A DNA stretch of 47,447 nt from Verrucomicrobiota bacterium (GTDB lineage: Bacteria > Verrucomicrobiota > Verrucomicrobiia > Limisphaerales > UBA8199): the NCBI GenBank assembly GCA_012517205.1, contig JAAYVL010000149.1, positions 1 through 47,447 of the forward strand, written 5' to 3'. The notes beneath the pieces are model-generated. The model was not told where the DNA came from. It searched no databases and saw nothing but the letters and a program-made list of their open reading frames with translations. Positions 1 through 8,811 of the stretch are shown here, in pieces. Made by a program: the position numbers and the translations under genes. Numbering within the stretch: the first letter of the stretch is position 1; each line of letters opens with the position of its first letter.

Positions 1-110
1 ATGGGCCGTTGACCTGCACGGCGGCGGGGTTGGTGACGCACGATGATACGCCGGGAGGGTGCAATCCGGCGTTTTACCGGCTGCGCACGGCGGGCGAAGT
101 TTGCCAGTAG
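1..110 (+). CDS. C-terminal end of a secreted protein (partial)
   Basis: The frame is open from the left edge and ends at TAG 108-110, giving about 35 residues that close with NPAFYRLRTAGEVCQ. A terminal FYRLR-type sequence is common at the ends of large secreted Verrucomicrobiota proteins with beta-sandwich or Ig-like repeats, so an extracellular protein is likely. That reading comes from memory of such proteins. Nothing catalytic is visible in the fragment. Confidence 0.5.
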   Translation, partial: GPLTCTAAGLVTHDDTPGGCNPAFYRLRTAGEVCQ

Positions 111-116
111 ATTGAG

Positions 117-144
117 GCGGGCAGAGGTTGCGGCCTCTGCCCGC
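117..144 (+). terminator. Hairpin after the partial gene, no U-tract
   Basis: An 11-bp perfect stem (117-127 with 134-144, arm GCGGGCAGAGG) closes a 6-nt loop 7 nt after the stop codon of the partial gene. No T-run follows, so intrinsic termination would be atypical. The position argues for a 3' end hairpin. Confidence 0.5.
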
Positions 145-428
145 ACTGCCGGGTAGCTCGAATGTGACGGGTGGGGTATGGGTCGGCCCGGCAATGATTT
201 CGCCAAGCTACATCTGGCGGGGGTGCGGCTTTGTCTTTGCTTTCTTCGTTGGGCTTCGTTTTAAGCTCACCCGAAAAGCCTTGGGGAAATTGAAGCGCGC
301 CCGGCTGCAGCGGCCAAAATGTCCGTGGACAAGCGGGCGCGGACGTCTTATCGTGGCTCAGGCTTGAGAGATCGGTTTTCTCCGCTCTAAAGAAGGGGTG
401 GAGGGGCTGCCGGCTGCCGTCAACGTTG
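145..428. other. Intergenic stretch, no gene recognised
   Basis: About 280 bases separate the terminal hairpin from the sensor gene. Short open frames exist on both strands, but none has recognisable protein features or a clear ribosome-binding site. It should hold the promoter of the downstream two-component gene; I could not single out convincing -35/-10 boxes. Confidence 0.4.
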
Positions 429-1529
429 ATGAAACGAATCCTGGTCATAGACGACGAAGAATGGTTGCGCGAGATGGTGCGCCAGGCGCTTCAGCAAAAG
501 GGCTATGAAGTCATCGAAGCGGAGGACGGTGTTGCCGGAGTGGAGAAGGCGCGCCGGGAACTGCCCGACCTGGTTCTGTGCGACGTCAACATGGAAAAGA
601 TGGACGGGTATCTGACGCTGTCAGCCCTGCGCCAGGAGCCGAGCGCGGCGGCTGTTCCTTTTATACTGATGACCGGCTCGGCGGACAACGCCGGTATGCG
701 GCAAGGCATGGAACTGGGCGCGGATGATTACTTGCCCAAGCCGTTCACGCTTGACGCCTTATACGCCGCGGTCGAAACGCGGCTTAAGAAGGCCCAAGTG
801 GTACGACAGGAGGCGGAGAAGAAGCTAACCGACCTGCGCAACAGCATCAGCCTGATGTTGCCGCATGAATTGCGCACCCCCCTGAACGGCATCCTCGCTT
901 ATGGGGAAATCCTCGCCACCGGGGCGGAGTCGCTGCCAGCCAGTGAAATCGCCGAGATGGGCCAGACCATCCACGACTCCGGCAAGCAATTGGAGCGGTT
1001 GATTGAGAACTTCCTGATTTTCGCCCAAATCGAGTTACTGGGCACGGACGCGCAGAAAATCGGGGCGCTCCGCCTGAACCAAACGGATTCCCCCGCGAGG
1101 CTCATTGAGGAGCGTGCCCGGAAGCAGGCGCGGGCTGCAAACCGTTTGGAGGATCTGGGGCTGAATCTCGCGGACCTGCCTATGCCGATATCCGAAGAGT
1201 ACCTGGCCAAGATTGTGGATGAGTTGGTGCAGAATGCCTTCAAATTTTCCGAGCGCGGCAGCGCGGTGCGGGTGGCTCTCTCGGACGGGCCCAATGGGGT
1301 CGCGCTTTCCGTTGCGGATCGGGGGCGGGGGTTTTCAACCGAGCATATCACCCGGATTGGGGCCTATATGCAATTTGATCGCAAGATGCAGGAACAACAG
1401 GGCTTGGGGCTGGGACTCGTGATCGCCAAGCGCCTGGCCGAACTGCATGGCGGCACGCTGACGATTCAGAGCGAGCGCGGCACCGCCACAACCGTGACGC
1501 TCAAGCTGCCGAAAGTGGTGGCGACGTAA
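429..1529 (+). CDS. Hybrid response regulator / histidine kinase
   Basis: A soluble two-component protein of 366 residues. Residues 1-120 form a receiver domain with the acidic pair D8-D9, phospho-acceptor D52, T82 and K104 (LPKPF). A coiled linker leads to a dimerisation/phosphotransfer segment with the H-box HELRTPLNG (H146). The C-terminal ATPase domain shows the N-box DELVQNAFKF, a G1-like DRGRGF and a G2-like GLGLGLVIAKRLAELHGG. No membrane segment or sensor domain is visible, so the receiver probably gates the kinase, with input from another kinase. I prefer the ATG at 429 to the adjacent TTG at 426. No partner response regulator lies in the window. Confidence 0.9.
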   Translation: MKRILVIDDEEWLREMVRQALQQKGYEVIEAEDGVAGVEKARRELPDLVLCDVNMEKMDGYLTLSALRQEPSAAAVPFILMTGSADNAGMRQGMELGADDYLPKPFTLDALYAAVETRLKKAQVVRQEAEKKLTDLRNSISLMLPHELRTPLNGILAYGEILATGAESLPASEIAEMGQTIHDSGKQLERLIENFLIFAQIELLGTDAQKIGALRLNQTDSPARLIEERARKQARAANRLEDLGLNLADLPMPISEEYLAKIVDELVQNAFKFSERGSAVRVALSDGPNGVALSVADRGRGFSTEHITRIGAYMQFDRKMQEQQGLGLGLVIAKRLAELHGGTLTIQSERGTATTVTLKLPKVVAT

Positions 1530-1530
1530 G

Positions 1531-1543
1531 CCGGGCTTCCCGG
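1531..1543. terminator. Small hairpin between convergent genes
   Basis: CCGGG and CCCGG, separated by a CTT loop, lie directly after the kinase stop codon and before the convergent yggT-like gene. The stem is short and has no U-tract. Confidence 0.25.
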
Positions 1544-1553
1544 GAGCAAGCGG

Positions 1554-2411
1554 TTATTGCGGCCAGAAACTTATCTGGTGGAGGGCCATTTTGCGCACGA
1601 TGAGATCCGGCAACCAGTGCAGCAGCACAAAAATCAGCGCTACTCCAACCACAGGAGCTAAATCAACGTGGGCGATTTGCAGGGGCAACCGTCGAAGCGG
1701 CGCCAAAAGATTGCGGGCGGTAGCGTTGATAAAATCCCATAAAGGGCTGTCGCCCAAATACACATAACTCGCCACCAAGTGCGCAAAGAGAAACCCCGGC
1801 AGCAGATATTGGAGGCTCAGGTAAAGAGCCGCGCCAACGAGCATCCCCTGCCCCGCCAGCCGGGCATGCGTCTGCGCCGGTTGGTCTATTCCCTGTTGCA
1901 CCAATAACGGATGCAAGGCGATCCACAGGGCGGCAACTGACAGAAGCGGCAGCCCCCATTGCAGCAATCGCGGCCAGCGTGCGACCGCGCTCAGGTGCGC
2001 GCGGAGCGCCTTCAAGACCGGATCGGGGGATCCGGTTCGGCGGTTGATGATTACCAGGACCAACATCCAGAAGTAGCAGATAATTAGAAGGCGTCCGAAA
2101 CTCAGTATCGAATAGAGCAGAGACGGGAGGAAGAGGTGACTGTGGAAGGCCAGCACCACAAAGAAGAGGTTGAGTTTGGGGGTCCAATTCACCTCGGGCC
2201 CGATCTGGCAATAGAGCGCCGCCCGCAACAGAAGCAGCGCGGTCAGGCCCACCAGCAACTGCCAGCCTCTAAGCCGGCGAGGTTCCGCGCGCCGCAGGGT
2301 GCCGACCAGGGATACCGGCGTGGCCTTAACCAGAGGATCCAGGCCCATGGAACGCCACCCGAGCCAGAGCAGCGTTCCAGCCAGGTTCAATACCAAATCA
2401 ATGAGACCCAT
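1554..2411 (-). CDS. YggT-family membrane protein
   Basis: A 285-residue multi-pass protein with about six hydrophobic segments. It seems to contain two copies of the YggT-like unit: an N-terminal part (residues about 1-125) and a C-terminal part (about 185-275) with the pattern YLGDSPLWDFINATARNLLAPLRRL followed by a hydrophobic segment. This matches the YggT layout, in which an amphipathic stretch precedes a membrane helix. YggT proteins are linked to osmotic stress, cell division or membrane-protein homeostasis, with no firm biochemistry. It lies 83 nt downstream of sucD on the same strand and may be read through from the TCA cluster. The family call is by pattern. Confidence 0.65.
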   Translation of the reverse strand: MGLIDLVLNLAGTLLWLGWRSMGLDPLVKATPVSLVGTLRRAEPRRLRGWQLLVGLTALLLLRAALYCQIGPEVNWTPKLNLFFVVLAFHSHLFLPSLLYSILSFGRLLIICYFWMLVLVIINRRTGSPDPVLKALRAHLSAVARWPRLLQWGLPLLSVAALWIALHPLLVQQGIDQPAQTHARLAGQGMLVGAALYLSLQYLLPGFLFAHLVASYVYLGDSPLWDFINATARNLLAPLRRLPLQIAHVDLAPVVGVALIFVLLHWLPDLIVRKMALHQISFWPQ

Positions 2412-2494
2412 CTGAGCGTGTCATGTATTGCGTGTTCCGCGAACCCGATATTGCGCTTTTTCGGCTCCTAACGCAATCCGCAACCCGCACCACT

Positions 2495-3385
2495 TCACAG
2501 CATTCTCACCAAGGTGTCCACTATTTCCGCGGGGGTCATGGCCACGCCAATTCCGGCCTCCCGAAAGGCAGAAATTTTGGCCGCTGCCGTGCCTTGCCCG
2601 CCGCTAATGATTGCTCCAGCATGGCCCATGCGCCGGCCTGGGGGTGCCGTTGAGCCCGCAACAAAGCCGACGACCGGCTTGCGGCAGTTATCCCGGATCC
2701 AGGCCGCCGCTTCCTCCTCCGCCGTCCCCCCAATTTCACCAATCATAATGATTCCCTGCGTCTCGGGATCTGCCGCGAAACGTTTGATGGCGTCCAAATG
2801 CGAAATCCCGTGAACCGGATCTCCGCCGATGCCAACAAAGGTGGACTGGCCAAGACCACGACAGGTGAGTTGCCATACTGCCTCATAGCCCAACGTACCA
2901 CTCCGCGAGACCACGCCGATGGAGCCCGGCCGATAGATGTAGCCGGGGCCAATGCCAATCCGGCAGCCGCGGGGTGAATCCTGACTGCCGCCGGGCGTGA
3001 CGATGCCCGGGCAATTTGGGCCAATAAGCAGCGTCGGCTTGCCTGTCATGGCTCGCTTCACTTTGATCATGTCCTTGACGGGGATGCCTTCCGTGATGCA
3101 GACGACCAGGTCCAGCCCGGCGCTCACGCCTTCCAGGATCGCATCTGCCGCCAGAGGCGGGGGGACGAAGATCGCCGAGGTGGTCGCGCCGGTCTGCTGC
3201 ACGGCCTCGGTCACTGTATCGAAGATCGGAACCTGGTTGGCAAAGCGTTGCCCTCCCCGCCCTGGGGAAACGCCGGCAACGATTTGAGTGCCGTAGGCCA
3301 GGCTGAGTTGCGCGTGCCGTGATCCAAAACGGCCCATGATGCCTTGGATGATGACCTTCGTATCTGGTTTGACGAGGATAGACAT
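2495..3385 (-). CDS. sucD: Succinyl-CoA ligase, alpha subunit
   Basis: This subunit binds CoA and carries the phosphohistidine in the reversible conversion of succinyl-CoA to succinate with nucleotide triphosphate formation (TCA cycle, cytosol). The 296 residues match the usual length. An N-terminal CoA-binding Rossmann fold ([24 protein letters not shown]) is followed by [12 protein letters not shown], and the active-site histidine lies in [15 protein letters not shown] near the C-terminus. It starts 11 nt after sucC on the same strand, so the two subunits are almost certainly cotranscribed. Confidence 0.97.
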   Translation of the reverse strand: MSILVKPDTKVIIQGIMGRFGSRHAQLSLAYGTQIVAGVSPGRGGQRFANQVPIFDTVTEAVQQTGATTSAIFVPPPLAADAILEGVSAGLDLVVCITEGIPVKDMIKVKRAMTGKPTLLIGPNCPGIVTPGGSQDSPRGCRIGIGPGYIYRPGSIGVVSRSGTLGYEAVWQLTCRGLGQSTFVGIGGDPVHGISHLDAIKRFAADPETQGIIMIGEIGGTAEEEAAAWIRDNCRKPVVGFVAGSTAPPGRRMGHAGAIISGGQGTAAAKISAFREAGIGVAMTPAEIVDTLVRML

Positions 3386-3396
3386 GTGAGGCAGCG

Positions 3397-4605
3397 CTAC
3401 GGGGAATTTACGGCCTTGACTATTTTTTGCGCCGCATCGTCCATTGAGTTGCTGTAGATAAAGGCCTGGCCAGATTCAGCAAGGGTTTTTCGAGCCGCCT
3501 CGACGTTGTTGCCTTCCAGACGAATCACCACGGGTAGCTTGCGTGCCGTTTGCCTTGCAGCAGCGACAATTCCGTTGGCGATAATGTCGCAGTCCATGAT
3601 GCCTCCGAAAATATTGACGAGGATCCCCTTCACGCTCGCGTCCTGCAGAACAATTTCGAGAGCAGCCGCCACCTGTTCCCGACTGGCGCCGCCGCCAATA
3701 TCGAGAAAGTTGGCGGGGTGTCCGCCGTAGTGCCGGATAACATCCATGGTGGCCATCGCCAGCCCGGCCCCGTTGACCAGGCACGCGATATTCCCATCGA
3801 GCTTGATGTAGCTTAGATTAAACCGGCTGGCCTCGACTTCCAGCGGGGCTTCTTCCGCCAGGTCCCGCATCGCCAGCAGTTCTGGGTGTCGAAAGAGCGC
3901 ATTGTCATCCAGCGAGAGTTTGGCATCCACGGCCTGGAGCATCTCGGAGCCGTCCGGGGTCTTAACAATGCAAAGCGGATTAAGTTCCACAAGCGTGGCG
4001 TCACATTCCCACCAAGTCCGGTAAACGCCCAGCAGCAGCCTCACCGCCTGGGCGATTAAATTCCCCCGCAAGCCAAGAGCGATGGCCACCTTGCGAGCCT
4101 GATAGGGCATCATGCCGATAGCCGGGTCAATGTGTTCCCGGATGATCTTGTCGGGGGTTTGAGCGGCAACTTCCTCTATATCCATGCCACCCTCGGTGCT
4201 GGCCATAACCACGGGGCGGGACGCCACCCGATCCAACAGCACGGCCAGGTAAAACTCTTTCCGGATGTCCGGCGCAACCGCGATGATCAGCTTGTCCACG
4301 AGCCGCCCTTCGGGGCCGGTCTGCCGGGTGACCAGCACATTGCCCAGCATCGCCCGGGCTTTTTCGTAAACATCTTCCGCCGTTCGACAAAGCCTGACGC
4401 CCCCTTGAAAACCATTCTTAAACGTACCCCGGCCGCGCCCCCCGGCATGAATCTGCGCCTTAACCGCGATGAGCGTGGCTCCCTTGCCCAAAAACCGCGC
4501 CGCAATATCCCGGGCCGCCTCTGGCGTAGCACAAAACTCCCACGCCGCTTGCGCCACTCCCGCCTGATCCAGCAATTGCCGGGCCTGGTATTCGTGTAGG
4601 TTCAT
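3397..4605 (-). CDS. sucC: Succinyl-CoA ligase, beta subunit
   Basis: The nucleotide-binding and specificity subunit of succinyl-CoA synthetase. The 402 residues begin with the typical [17 protein letters not shown]. An ATP-grasp domain follows ([18 protein letters not shown]; metal-binding ELNPL near residue 210), then a C-terminal CoA-ligase domain with [18 protein letters not shown] and [14 protein letters not shown]. It lies 58 nt downstream of the citrate synthase gene and just ahead of sucD, forming a compact TCA operon. Nothing appears truncated. Confidence 0.97.
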   Translation of the reverse strand: MNLHEYQARQLLDQAGVAQAAWEFCATPEAARDIAARFLGKGATLIAVKAQIHAGGRGRGTFKNGFQGGVRLCRTAEDVYEKARAMLGNVLVTRQTGPEGRLVDKLIIAVAPDIRKEFYLAVLLDRVASRPVVMASTEGGMDIEEVAAQTPDKIIREHIDPAIGMMPYQARKVAIALGLRGNLIAQAVRLLLGVYRTWWECDATLVELNPLCIVKTPDGSEMLQAVDAKLSLDDNALFRHPELLAMRDLAEEAPLEVEASRFNLSYIKLDGNIACLVNGAGLAMATMDVIRHYGGHPANFLDIGGGASREQVAAALEIVLQDASVKGILVNIFGGIMDCDIIANGIVAAARQTARKLPVVIRLEGNNVEAARKTLAESGQAFIYSNSMDDAAQKIVKAVNSP

Positions 4606-4663
4606 GAGCGTGGTGCCGCAGCCTCCTGCCTGAACTGATTACTTATCCCGAAGCCAGCGAGCC

Positions 4664-5950
4664 TCATTTGCGTTCCTTGAGAGGCGTATAATGGTCGAGC
4701 GTTGGCCCGGTGTAGATCTGGCGTGGCCGACAAATGCGGGCGGAAGATTCCATTACCTCTTTGTAGTTGGCAATCCAGCCTGGCATGCGCCCAATGGCAA
4801 AAACCACCGTGAACATTTCGACCGGGATGCCAATGGCGCGCATGATGATGCCGCTGTAAAAGTCCACATTGGGATAGAGCTTTCGTTCTATGAAATAGGG
4901 GTCGCGCAGCGCGGCTTCCTCGAGGTGCTTGGCAATGTCGAGCAGCGGGTCGCTAATGTGGAGTTCGGCCAGCACCTCATCACAGGCGCGTTTGATGATC
5001 TTTGCCCGCGGATCATAATGCTTATAAACCCTGTGGCCGAACCCCATCAACCGCTTGCCGCTATGCTTGTCCTTGGCCGCAGCGATAAATCTTGAGCCAT
5101 CATCGCCCGCCTGGTGAATTGCCTGGAGCATCTCCAGCACGGCTTGGTTGGCGCCACCGTGCAAGGGCCCCCACAGTGAACAAACCCCCGCCGCCGCACT
5201 GGCAAACAAGTTGGCGTGGCTCGAGGCCGCCATGCGCACCGTGGCCGTCGAGCAATTTTGTTCGTGGTCGGCGTGCAACAGAAAGAGCAGGTCCAGCGCC
5301 CGAACTACCTCCGGGGTGAGCGCATAGTCCCGATTTGGCAGCGAGAACATCATGTGCAGAAAATTCGCGGTGTATTTGAGCTCGGGCTTGGGATAAATCG
5401 CCGGCAAACCCCGCGACTTTCGGTAGGCAAACGCAGCAATTGTCCGCACCTTGGAAAGCAGCCGTGCTGCCTGGACCAGGAAACAGTCGTGTTGGCGATC
5501 GGTCAATAATTCGGGGTGGAAGCAACTCGCCGCGTTGATCATGGCGGAAAGAATAGCCATCGGGTGAGCATGCGCCGGGAAGCCCTCGAAGTGGTGCTTC
5601 ATGGCTTCGTCCAGCAACTCGTTGTCGGTCAGCAGATCCGAAAAGTACCGCAATTCCGGACTGTTTGGCAGCCGACCCATAATCAACAAATGGGCGACCT
5701 CGACAAAGGTGGATTTCTCCGCCAGTTCCTCGATGGGAATCCCGCGGTAGCGCAAAATCCCCTTCTCCCCATCAATAAAAGTAATCTGGCTGCGGCAGGA
5801 GCCCGTGTTGCCATAACCTTCGTCCAGCGTGATGCAGCCAGTTTGGTTGCGCAGGGTGGAAACGTCAATGGCCCGCTCTCCCTCACTGCCCGCTATAATC
5901 GGGAGCGTATAGCTCTTTCCGTCCAGTGTCAGCATCGCAGTCTTGTCCAT
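4664..5950 (-). CDS. gltA: Citrate synthase
   Basis: Catalyses condensation of oxaloacetate with acetyl-CoA to citrate. The 428-residue product is the long (type I/hexameric) form, with an N-terminal beta region and [15 protein letters not shown]. Catalytic landmarks are [15 protein letters not shown] (histidine), [15 protein letters not shown] (histidine and arginine) and [14 protein letters not shown] (aspartate). I start at the ATG at 5950, giving [11 protein letters not shown]; a TTG two codons upstream is less likely. It is the first gene of the minus-strand cluster gltA-sucC-sucD. The long spacer upstream (5951-6587) should carry the operon promoter. Confidence 0.97.
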   Translation of the reverse strand: MDKTAMLTLDGKSYTLPIIAGSEGERAIDVSTLRNQTGCITLDEGYGNTGSCRSQITFIDGEKGILRYRGIPIEELAEKSTFVEVAHLLIMGRLPNSPELRYFSDLLTDNELLDEAMKHHFEGFPAHAHPMAILSAMINAASCFHPELLTDRQHDCFLVQAARLLSKVRTIAAFAYRKSRGLPAIYPKPELKYTANFLHMMFSLPNRDYALTPEVVRALDLLFLLHADHEQNCSTATVRMAASSHANLFASAAAGVCSLWGPLHGGANQAVLEMLQAIHQAGDDGSRFIAAAKDKHSGKRLMGFGHRVYKHYDPRAKIIKRACDEVLAELHISDPLLDIAKHLEEAALRDPYFIERKLYPNVDFYSGIIMRAIGIPVEMFTVVFAIGRMPGWIANYKEVMESSARICRPRQIYTGPTLDHYTPLKERK

Positions 5951-6587
5951 AAACAACTTTTGCTAAAGATTCGAAGGAGCAAAGTAGTGCAACATTTACA
6001 GATGCGGCAACCCCAATTCATGGCCAATTAACGTGCGCAAAACAGTGTCGATTCGCTCCGCCCTGCGGGGTTTCTTCCTTAACGATTCGGTGGTTATTAT
6101 TGAAGATAGCCGGGGGCGAGAGAAAACCCGGCGACTCACTCCCACAGGCCGCCAATTATCGCCCGCAAACAGTGACAGGCTCAGTTGAGTATGCCAAAGG
6201 TAGACAACGCGGATTATTCATATCGTTATCGGCGAATACGAAGCTCTTGGCTTGCCCCGATTGGAGGTTGGAGGAAGTGTACGTATTAGAATGAGTTGCA
6301 GTGTTTCACTCTATAAATCCAAGCCATTTCCGGAGCTAAACAATTCTCATCTTCATACTTGTGACAATAAGAGGAAATCGCGCGGATGGCGTCGCCAAGA
6401 AAAGGAGAGACGAAGTTCTACTGTCTCCCCGCCCGTCTCTGCCATTAACACCCATCTCAAACCCGAACCAAGGTAGCGCCAGAACAAAGATTTTCTGGGC
6501 GTGAAACGCACAAACGGAGATGCTCTCCAATATACCTAACATAACCGAGGGGATTACATTGACTTGCGATATTCACTTCCGGAGACA
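5951..6587. other. Divergent intergenic region, promoters expected
   Basis: A stretch of about 640 bases between gltA (minus) and the small membrane-protein gene (plus). It is more AT-rich than its surroundings, with several short open frames that look random. It must hold promoters for both directions. I see no tRNA, no recognisable riboswitch and no repeat; a GAGAC/GTCTC stem near 6408-6428 is too short to weigh. GAGGGG at 6547-6552 could be the ribosome site for a TTG start at 6564. Confidence 0.4.
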
Positions 6588-6872
6588 ATGCTTTCCAACA
6601 AGCATCGTATGAACAGACTTAGCCTCATCCTCCTTAAGATCGTCCGATGGAGCGGTTGGCCGCTGCTGCTTATTACACTACTTTTCCCGTTCTCCGGCTA
6701 CATTATAGATGGCCGTTACGGGCTCAACCGGTTGATGAATGAGAAATCGGCCCTGACGCTCCATCGGATGCTGCATTTACCGTTTTTCGTACTGCTACTG
6801 GCGCACAGCCTGCCGGCGGCGTATCTTGCCCTGCAGCGTCGGGGCTGGATCAGGCCTCGCGCACGATCATGA
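6588..6872 (+). CDS. Small two-helix membrane protein, cytochrome-b-like
   Basis: About 94 residues with two clear membrane segments (WSGWPLLLITLLFPFSGYI and LPFFVLLLAHSLPAAYLAL). Histidines in LHRMLHLP and LLLAHSLP sit where small cytochrome-b or DUF4405-like proteins ligate haem, so a haem-binding electron carrier is plausible but unproven. The stop overlaps the start of the radical SAM gene by 4 nt (ATGA), so translation is coupled. The start is uncertain: TTG 6564 (GAGGGG 11 nt upstream), ATG 6588 or ATG 6609 would all preserve the hydrophobic core. Confidence 0.6.
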   Translation: MLSNKHRMNRLSLILLKIVRWSGWPLLLITLLFPFSGYIIDGRYGLNRLMNEKSALTLHRMLHLPFFVLLLAHSLPAAYLALQRRGWIRPRARS

Positions 6873-8200
6873 ACGGCAAGTTCAAAGCGCAAAGGCGAGC
6901 GTTTGGGAAAAGGGCGAAAGCCGAAGGGCAAAAGTCCGGGCAGCGAGTATTCTCCCGCCGCGCAGCTATCGGCCTTGGCGTGGCGGGGGCCGCGAGTCTT
7001 GCCGGGGGGGCTTCCTGGTTCGATTTCTTCACCCGCTGGCGTGAGGCCGAAATGCCGGCGGATATCTTCAAGGGTGACGCCCCCAAAGGCGAGCTTTGGG
7101 AACTGTGGCGCCGACGGGGCTGGGTAAAGGAAGCATCGCACCATCTCAAGTTAGGGCGCAACGTCCAGTGCAAGGTCTGCCCGAATAATTGCCTGCTGGC
7201 ACCGGGGGATCGCAGCCATTGCCGCAACAAAGTGAATTGCGACGGCATCCTGTACACGCTGGCCTATGCCAACCCCTGCACGTTCCACGTTGACCCGGTA
7301 GAAAAGAAGCCGTTGTTTCATTTCCTGCCGGGTAGTCGTACCTTCTCGCTCGCCACGTCTGGGTGCGTTTTCCGTTGCCTCAACTGTCAAAACTGGGAGA
7401 TTTCCCAGAAAAAACCGGAAGAAACCAAGGATGCGCACGGCCCGGAGTTGCGCGTGCAACCGCCCCTGCCCGCCGGGTTCACCCTGAGCCAGATGGCACG
7501 CTTAAGCCTGTTTCCCGAGGATGCTCCGGCGGTGGCCAAGGCGCTGGATTGTCCCTCGATTGCCTACACCTACTCCGAGCCGACTGCGTTTTACGAATAC
7601 ACCCTCGACACCTGCAAAGCGGCGCGGGAACACAAGCTCAAGAATATTGTGGTTAGTTGCGGCTCTATCGAGGAGCGCGCGGCTCGCGCGCTGTATCAAT
7701 ACGTGGATGCCGCACACGTGGATCTGAAAGGATTTGACCAGAACATTTACACCAAACTTAACTCCGGCAAGCTCCAGCCCATCCTCAATACCCTGAAAAC
7801 GCTGCGAGACCTGGGGATATGGTTCGAGATCATCAACCTGGTAGTACCGACCTATACAGATGAAATCGACACCATCCGGCGCATGTGCGCCTGGATTAGC
7901 AAAGAACTGGGACCGGATCAGCCTCTGCATTTCTCCCGCTTCCACCCGCAACACAAACTAACCTACCTCACGCCGACGCCAGTTGAGACATTGGTTACGG
8001 CGCGCAACGTCGCCCGCAGCGAAGGTCTGCGCTATGTTTATATCGGCAATGTGCCCGGGCTCGAGGATGCGGAGACAACATGGTGCCCCAACTGCAAGCA
8101 GGCCGTCATCGAGCGCGACATCTATGCTGTTACCTCATTCCGTCTGACCAATGGCAAATGCCCGTCCTGCGGTAATAAGATTGCCGGCGTCTGGACATAG
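6869..8200 (+). CDS. amrS: AmrS-type radical SAM enzyme with Tat signal
   Basis: A 443-residue protein of the AmmeMemoRadiSam radical SAM family. The N-terminus carries a twin-arginine motif (FSRRAAIGLGVAGAASLAGG), implying Tat export or membrane anchoring. Then come a cysteine cluster (CKVCPNNC...CRNKVNC), the radical SAM motif CVFRCLNCQNW (CxxxCxxC) in a TIM-barrel core, and a C-terminal zinc ribbon (CPNCKQ...CPSCGNKIAGVW). These landmarks fit the AmrS family end to end. The substrate is not firmly established. The usual partners Memo and AMMECR1 are not adjacent; the partner here is the coupled membrane protein upstream. A radical SAM enzyme facing the periplasm would be unusual. Confidence 0.85.
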   Translation: MNGKFKAQRRAFGKRAKAEGQKSGQRVFSRRAAIGLGVAGAASLAGGASWFDFFTRWREAEMPADIFKGDAPKGELWELWRRRGWVKEASHHLKLGRNVQCKVCPNNCLLAPGDRSHCRNKVNCDGILYTLAYANPCTFHVDPVEKKPLFHFLPGSRTFSLATSGCVFRCLNCQNWEISQKKPEETKDAHGPELRVQPPLPAGFTLSQMARLSLFPEDAPAVAKALDCPSIAYTYSEPTAFYEYTLDTCKAAREHKLKNIVVSCGSIEERAARALYQYVDAAHVDLKGFDQNIYTKLNSGKLQPILNTLKTLRDLGIWFEIINLVVPTYTDEIDTIRRMCAWISKELGPDQPLHFSRFHPQHKLTYLTPTPVETLVTARNVARSEGLRYVYIGNVPGLEDAETTWCPNCKQAVIERDIYAVTSFRLTNGKCPSCGNKIAGVWT

Positions 8201-8265
8201 CGATGGCAGGGATTTGCTTTGCGCGTTACTTCTGGCCCTAAGAGGCCCACATCAACACGCAGAGT

Positions 8266-8290
8266 CAAACAAGCTCCCGCGGGAGCTATT
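8266..8290 (-). terminator. Palindrome at the 3' end of the ribosomal cluster
   Basis: A perfect 16-bp palindrome AGCTCCCGCGGGAGCT (8272-8287) overlaps the rplQ stop codon. Read on the minus strand it folds as AGCTCC/GGAGCT around a CGCG loop and is followed by TGTTTGAC, a weak U-rich tail. It could also serve the converging radical SAM gene. Confidence 0.55.
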
Positions 8291-8738
8291 TCTCGGATTC
8301 GGCTTTGGAATCAACCTTGGTTTCGACGGGTTTCGCTTTCTTAGTCGAAGCCGATTCCTTGGCTGGAGTTCCGGCAACTGTCCCCAACTCAACCCATTCC
8401 AAAATGGCTCGCTGGGCGGCATCGCCTTGGCGTTGGCCCAACCGGATAATCCGGGTATAGCCACCCCGGCGCTCTTTTTGCGCGGGAGCAATTTCATTGA
8501 AAAGGATTTTTACGGCGTCCTCCTGATGGAGCCGGGCTGCGGCGAGACGGCGGTCGTGAAGAGTGCCGCACTTGCCTAAGGTGACCATTTTCTCCGCTAC
8601 GGAGCGGGCAGCTTTCGCCTTAGCCAGCGTAGTGATCACCCGTTTGTGCTTAATGAGGCTACAGACGAGGTTGGCAAGCATCGCATTTCGGTGTTGGCCG
8701 GTGCGTCCCAATTTGGCGGTTCGCTTAAGATGTCTCAT
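8286..8738 (-). CDS. rplQ: 50S ribosomal protein L17
   Basis: L17 lies near the peptide exit tunnel of the large subunit. The 150 residues start with MRHLKRTAKLGRTGQHRNAM, a family signature, and continue with LIKHKRVITTLAKAKAARSVAEKM. The last 30 or so residues (TPAKESASTKKAKPVE...) form a charged low-complexity tail beyond the usual core. It is the last gene of the ribosomal cluster, 73 nt after rpoA, with a hairpin between them. Confidence 0.97.
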   Translation of the reverse strand: MRHLKRTAKLGRTGQHRNAMLANLVCSLIKHKRVITTLAKAKAARSVAEKMVTLGKCGTLHDRRLAAARLHQEDAVKILFNEIAPAQKERRGGYTRIIRLGQRQGDAAQRAILEWVELGTVAGTPAKESASTKKAKPVETKVDSKAESEK

Positions 8739-8772
8739 AAATAGAAGCGAGTCATGAATGTTCGATCAACAA

Positions 8773-8804
8773 GGGGGCAGGAGGCCATCCGGCCGGCTTC
8801 CCCC
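8773..8804 (-). promoter_or_regulatory. Stem-loop between rpoA and rplQ
   Basis: GGGGG (8773-8777) can pair with CCCCC (8800-8804), enclosing a further GGCC/GGCC stem around ATCC (8783-8794). It lies wholly in the short rpoA-rplQ spacer. On the transcript it is followed by UUGUUG, so it could attenuate rplQ, stabilise the rpoA 3' end or serve as a processing site. Confidence 0.4.
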
Positions 8805-8811
8805 AGCCAGG

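Noticed and set aside
5951..6587. Possible riboswitch or small RNA upstream of gltA
   Set aside because: No known conserved motif or stable long-range stem was visible by eye.
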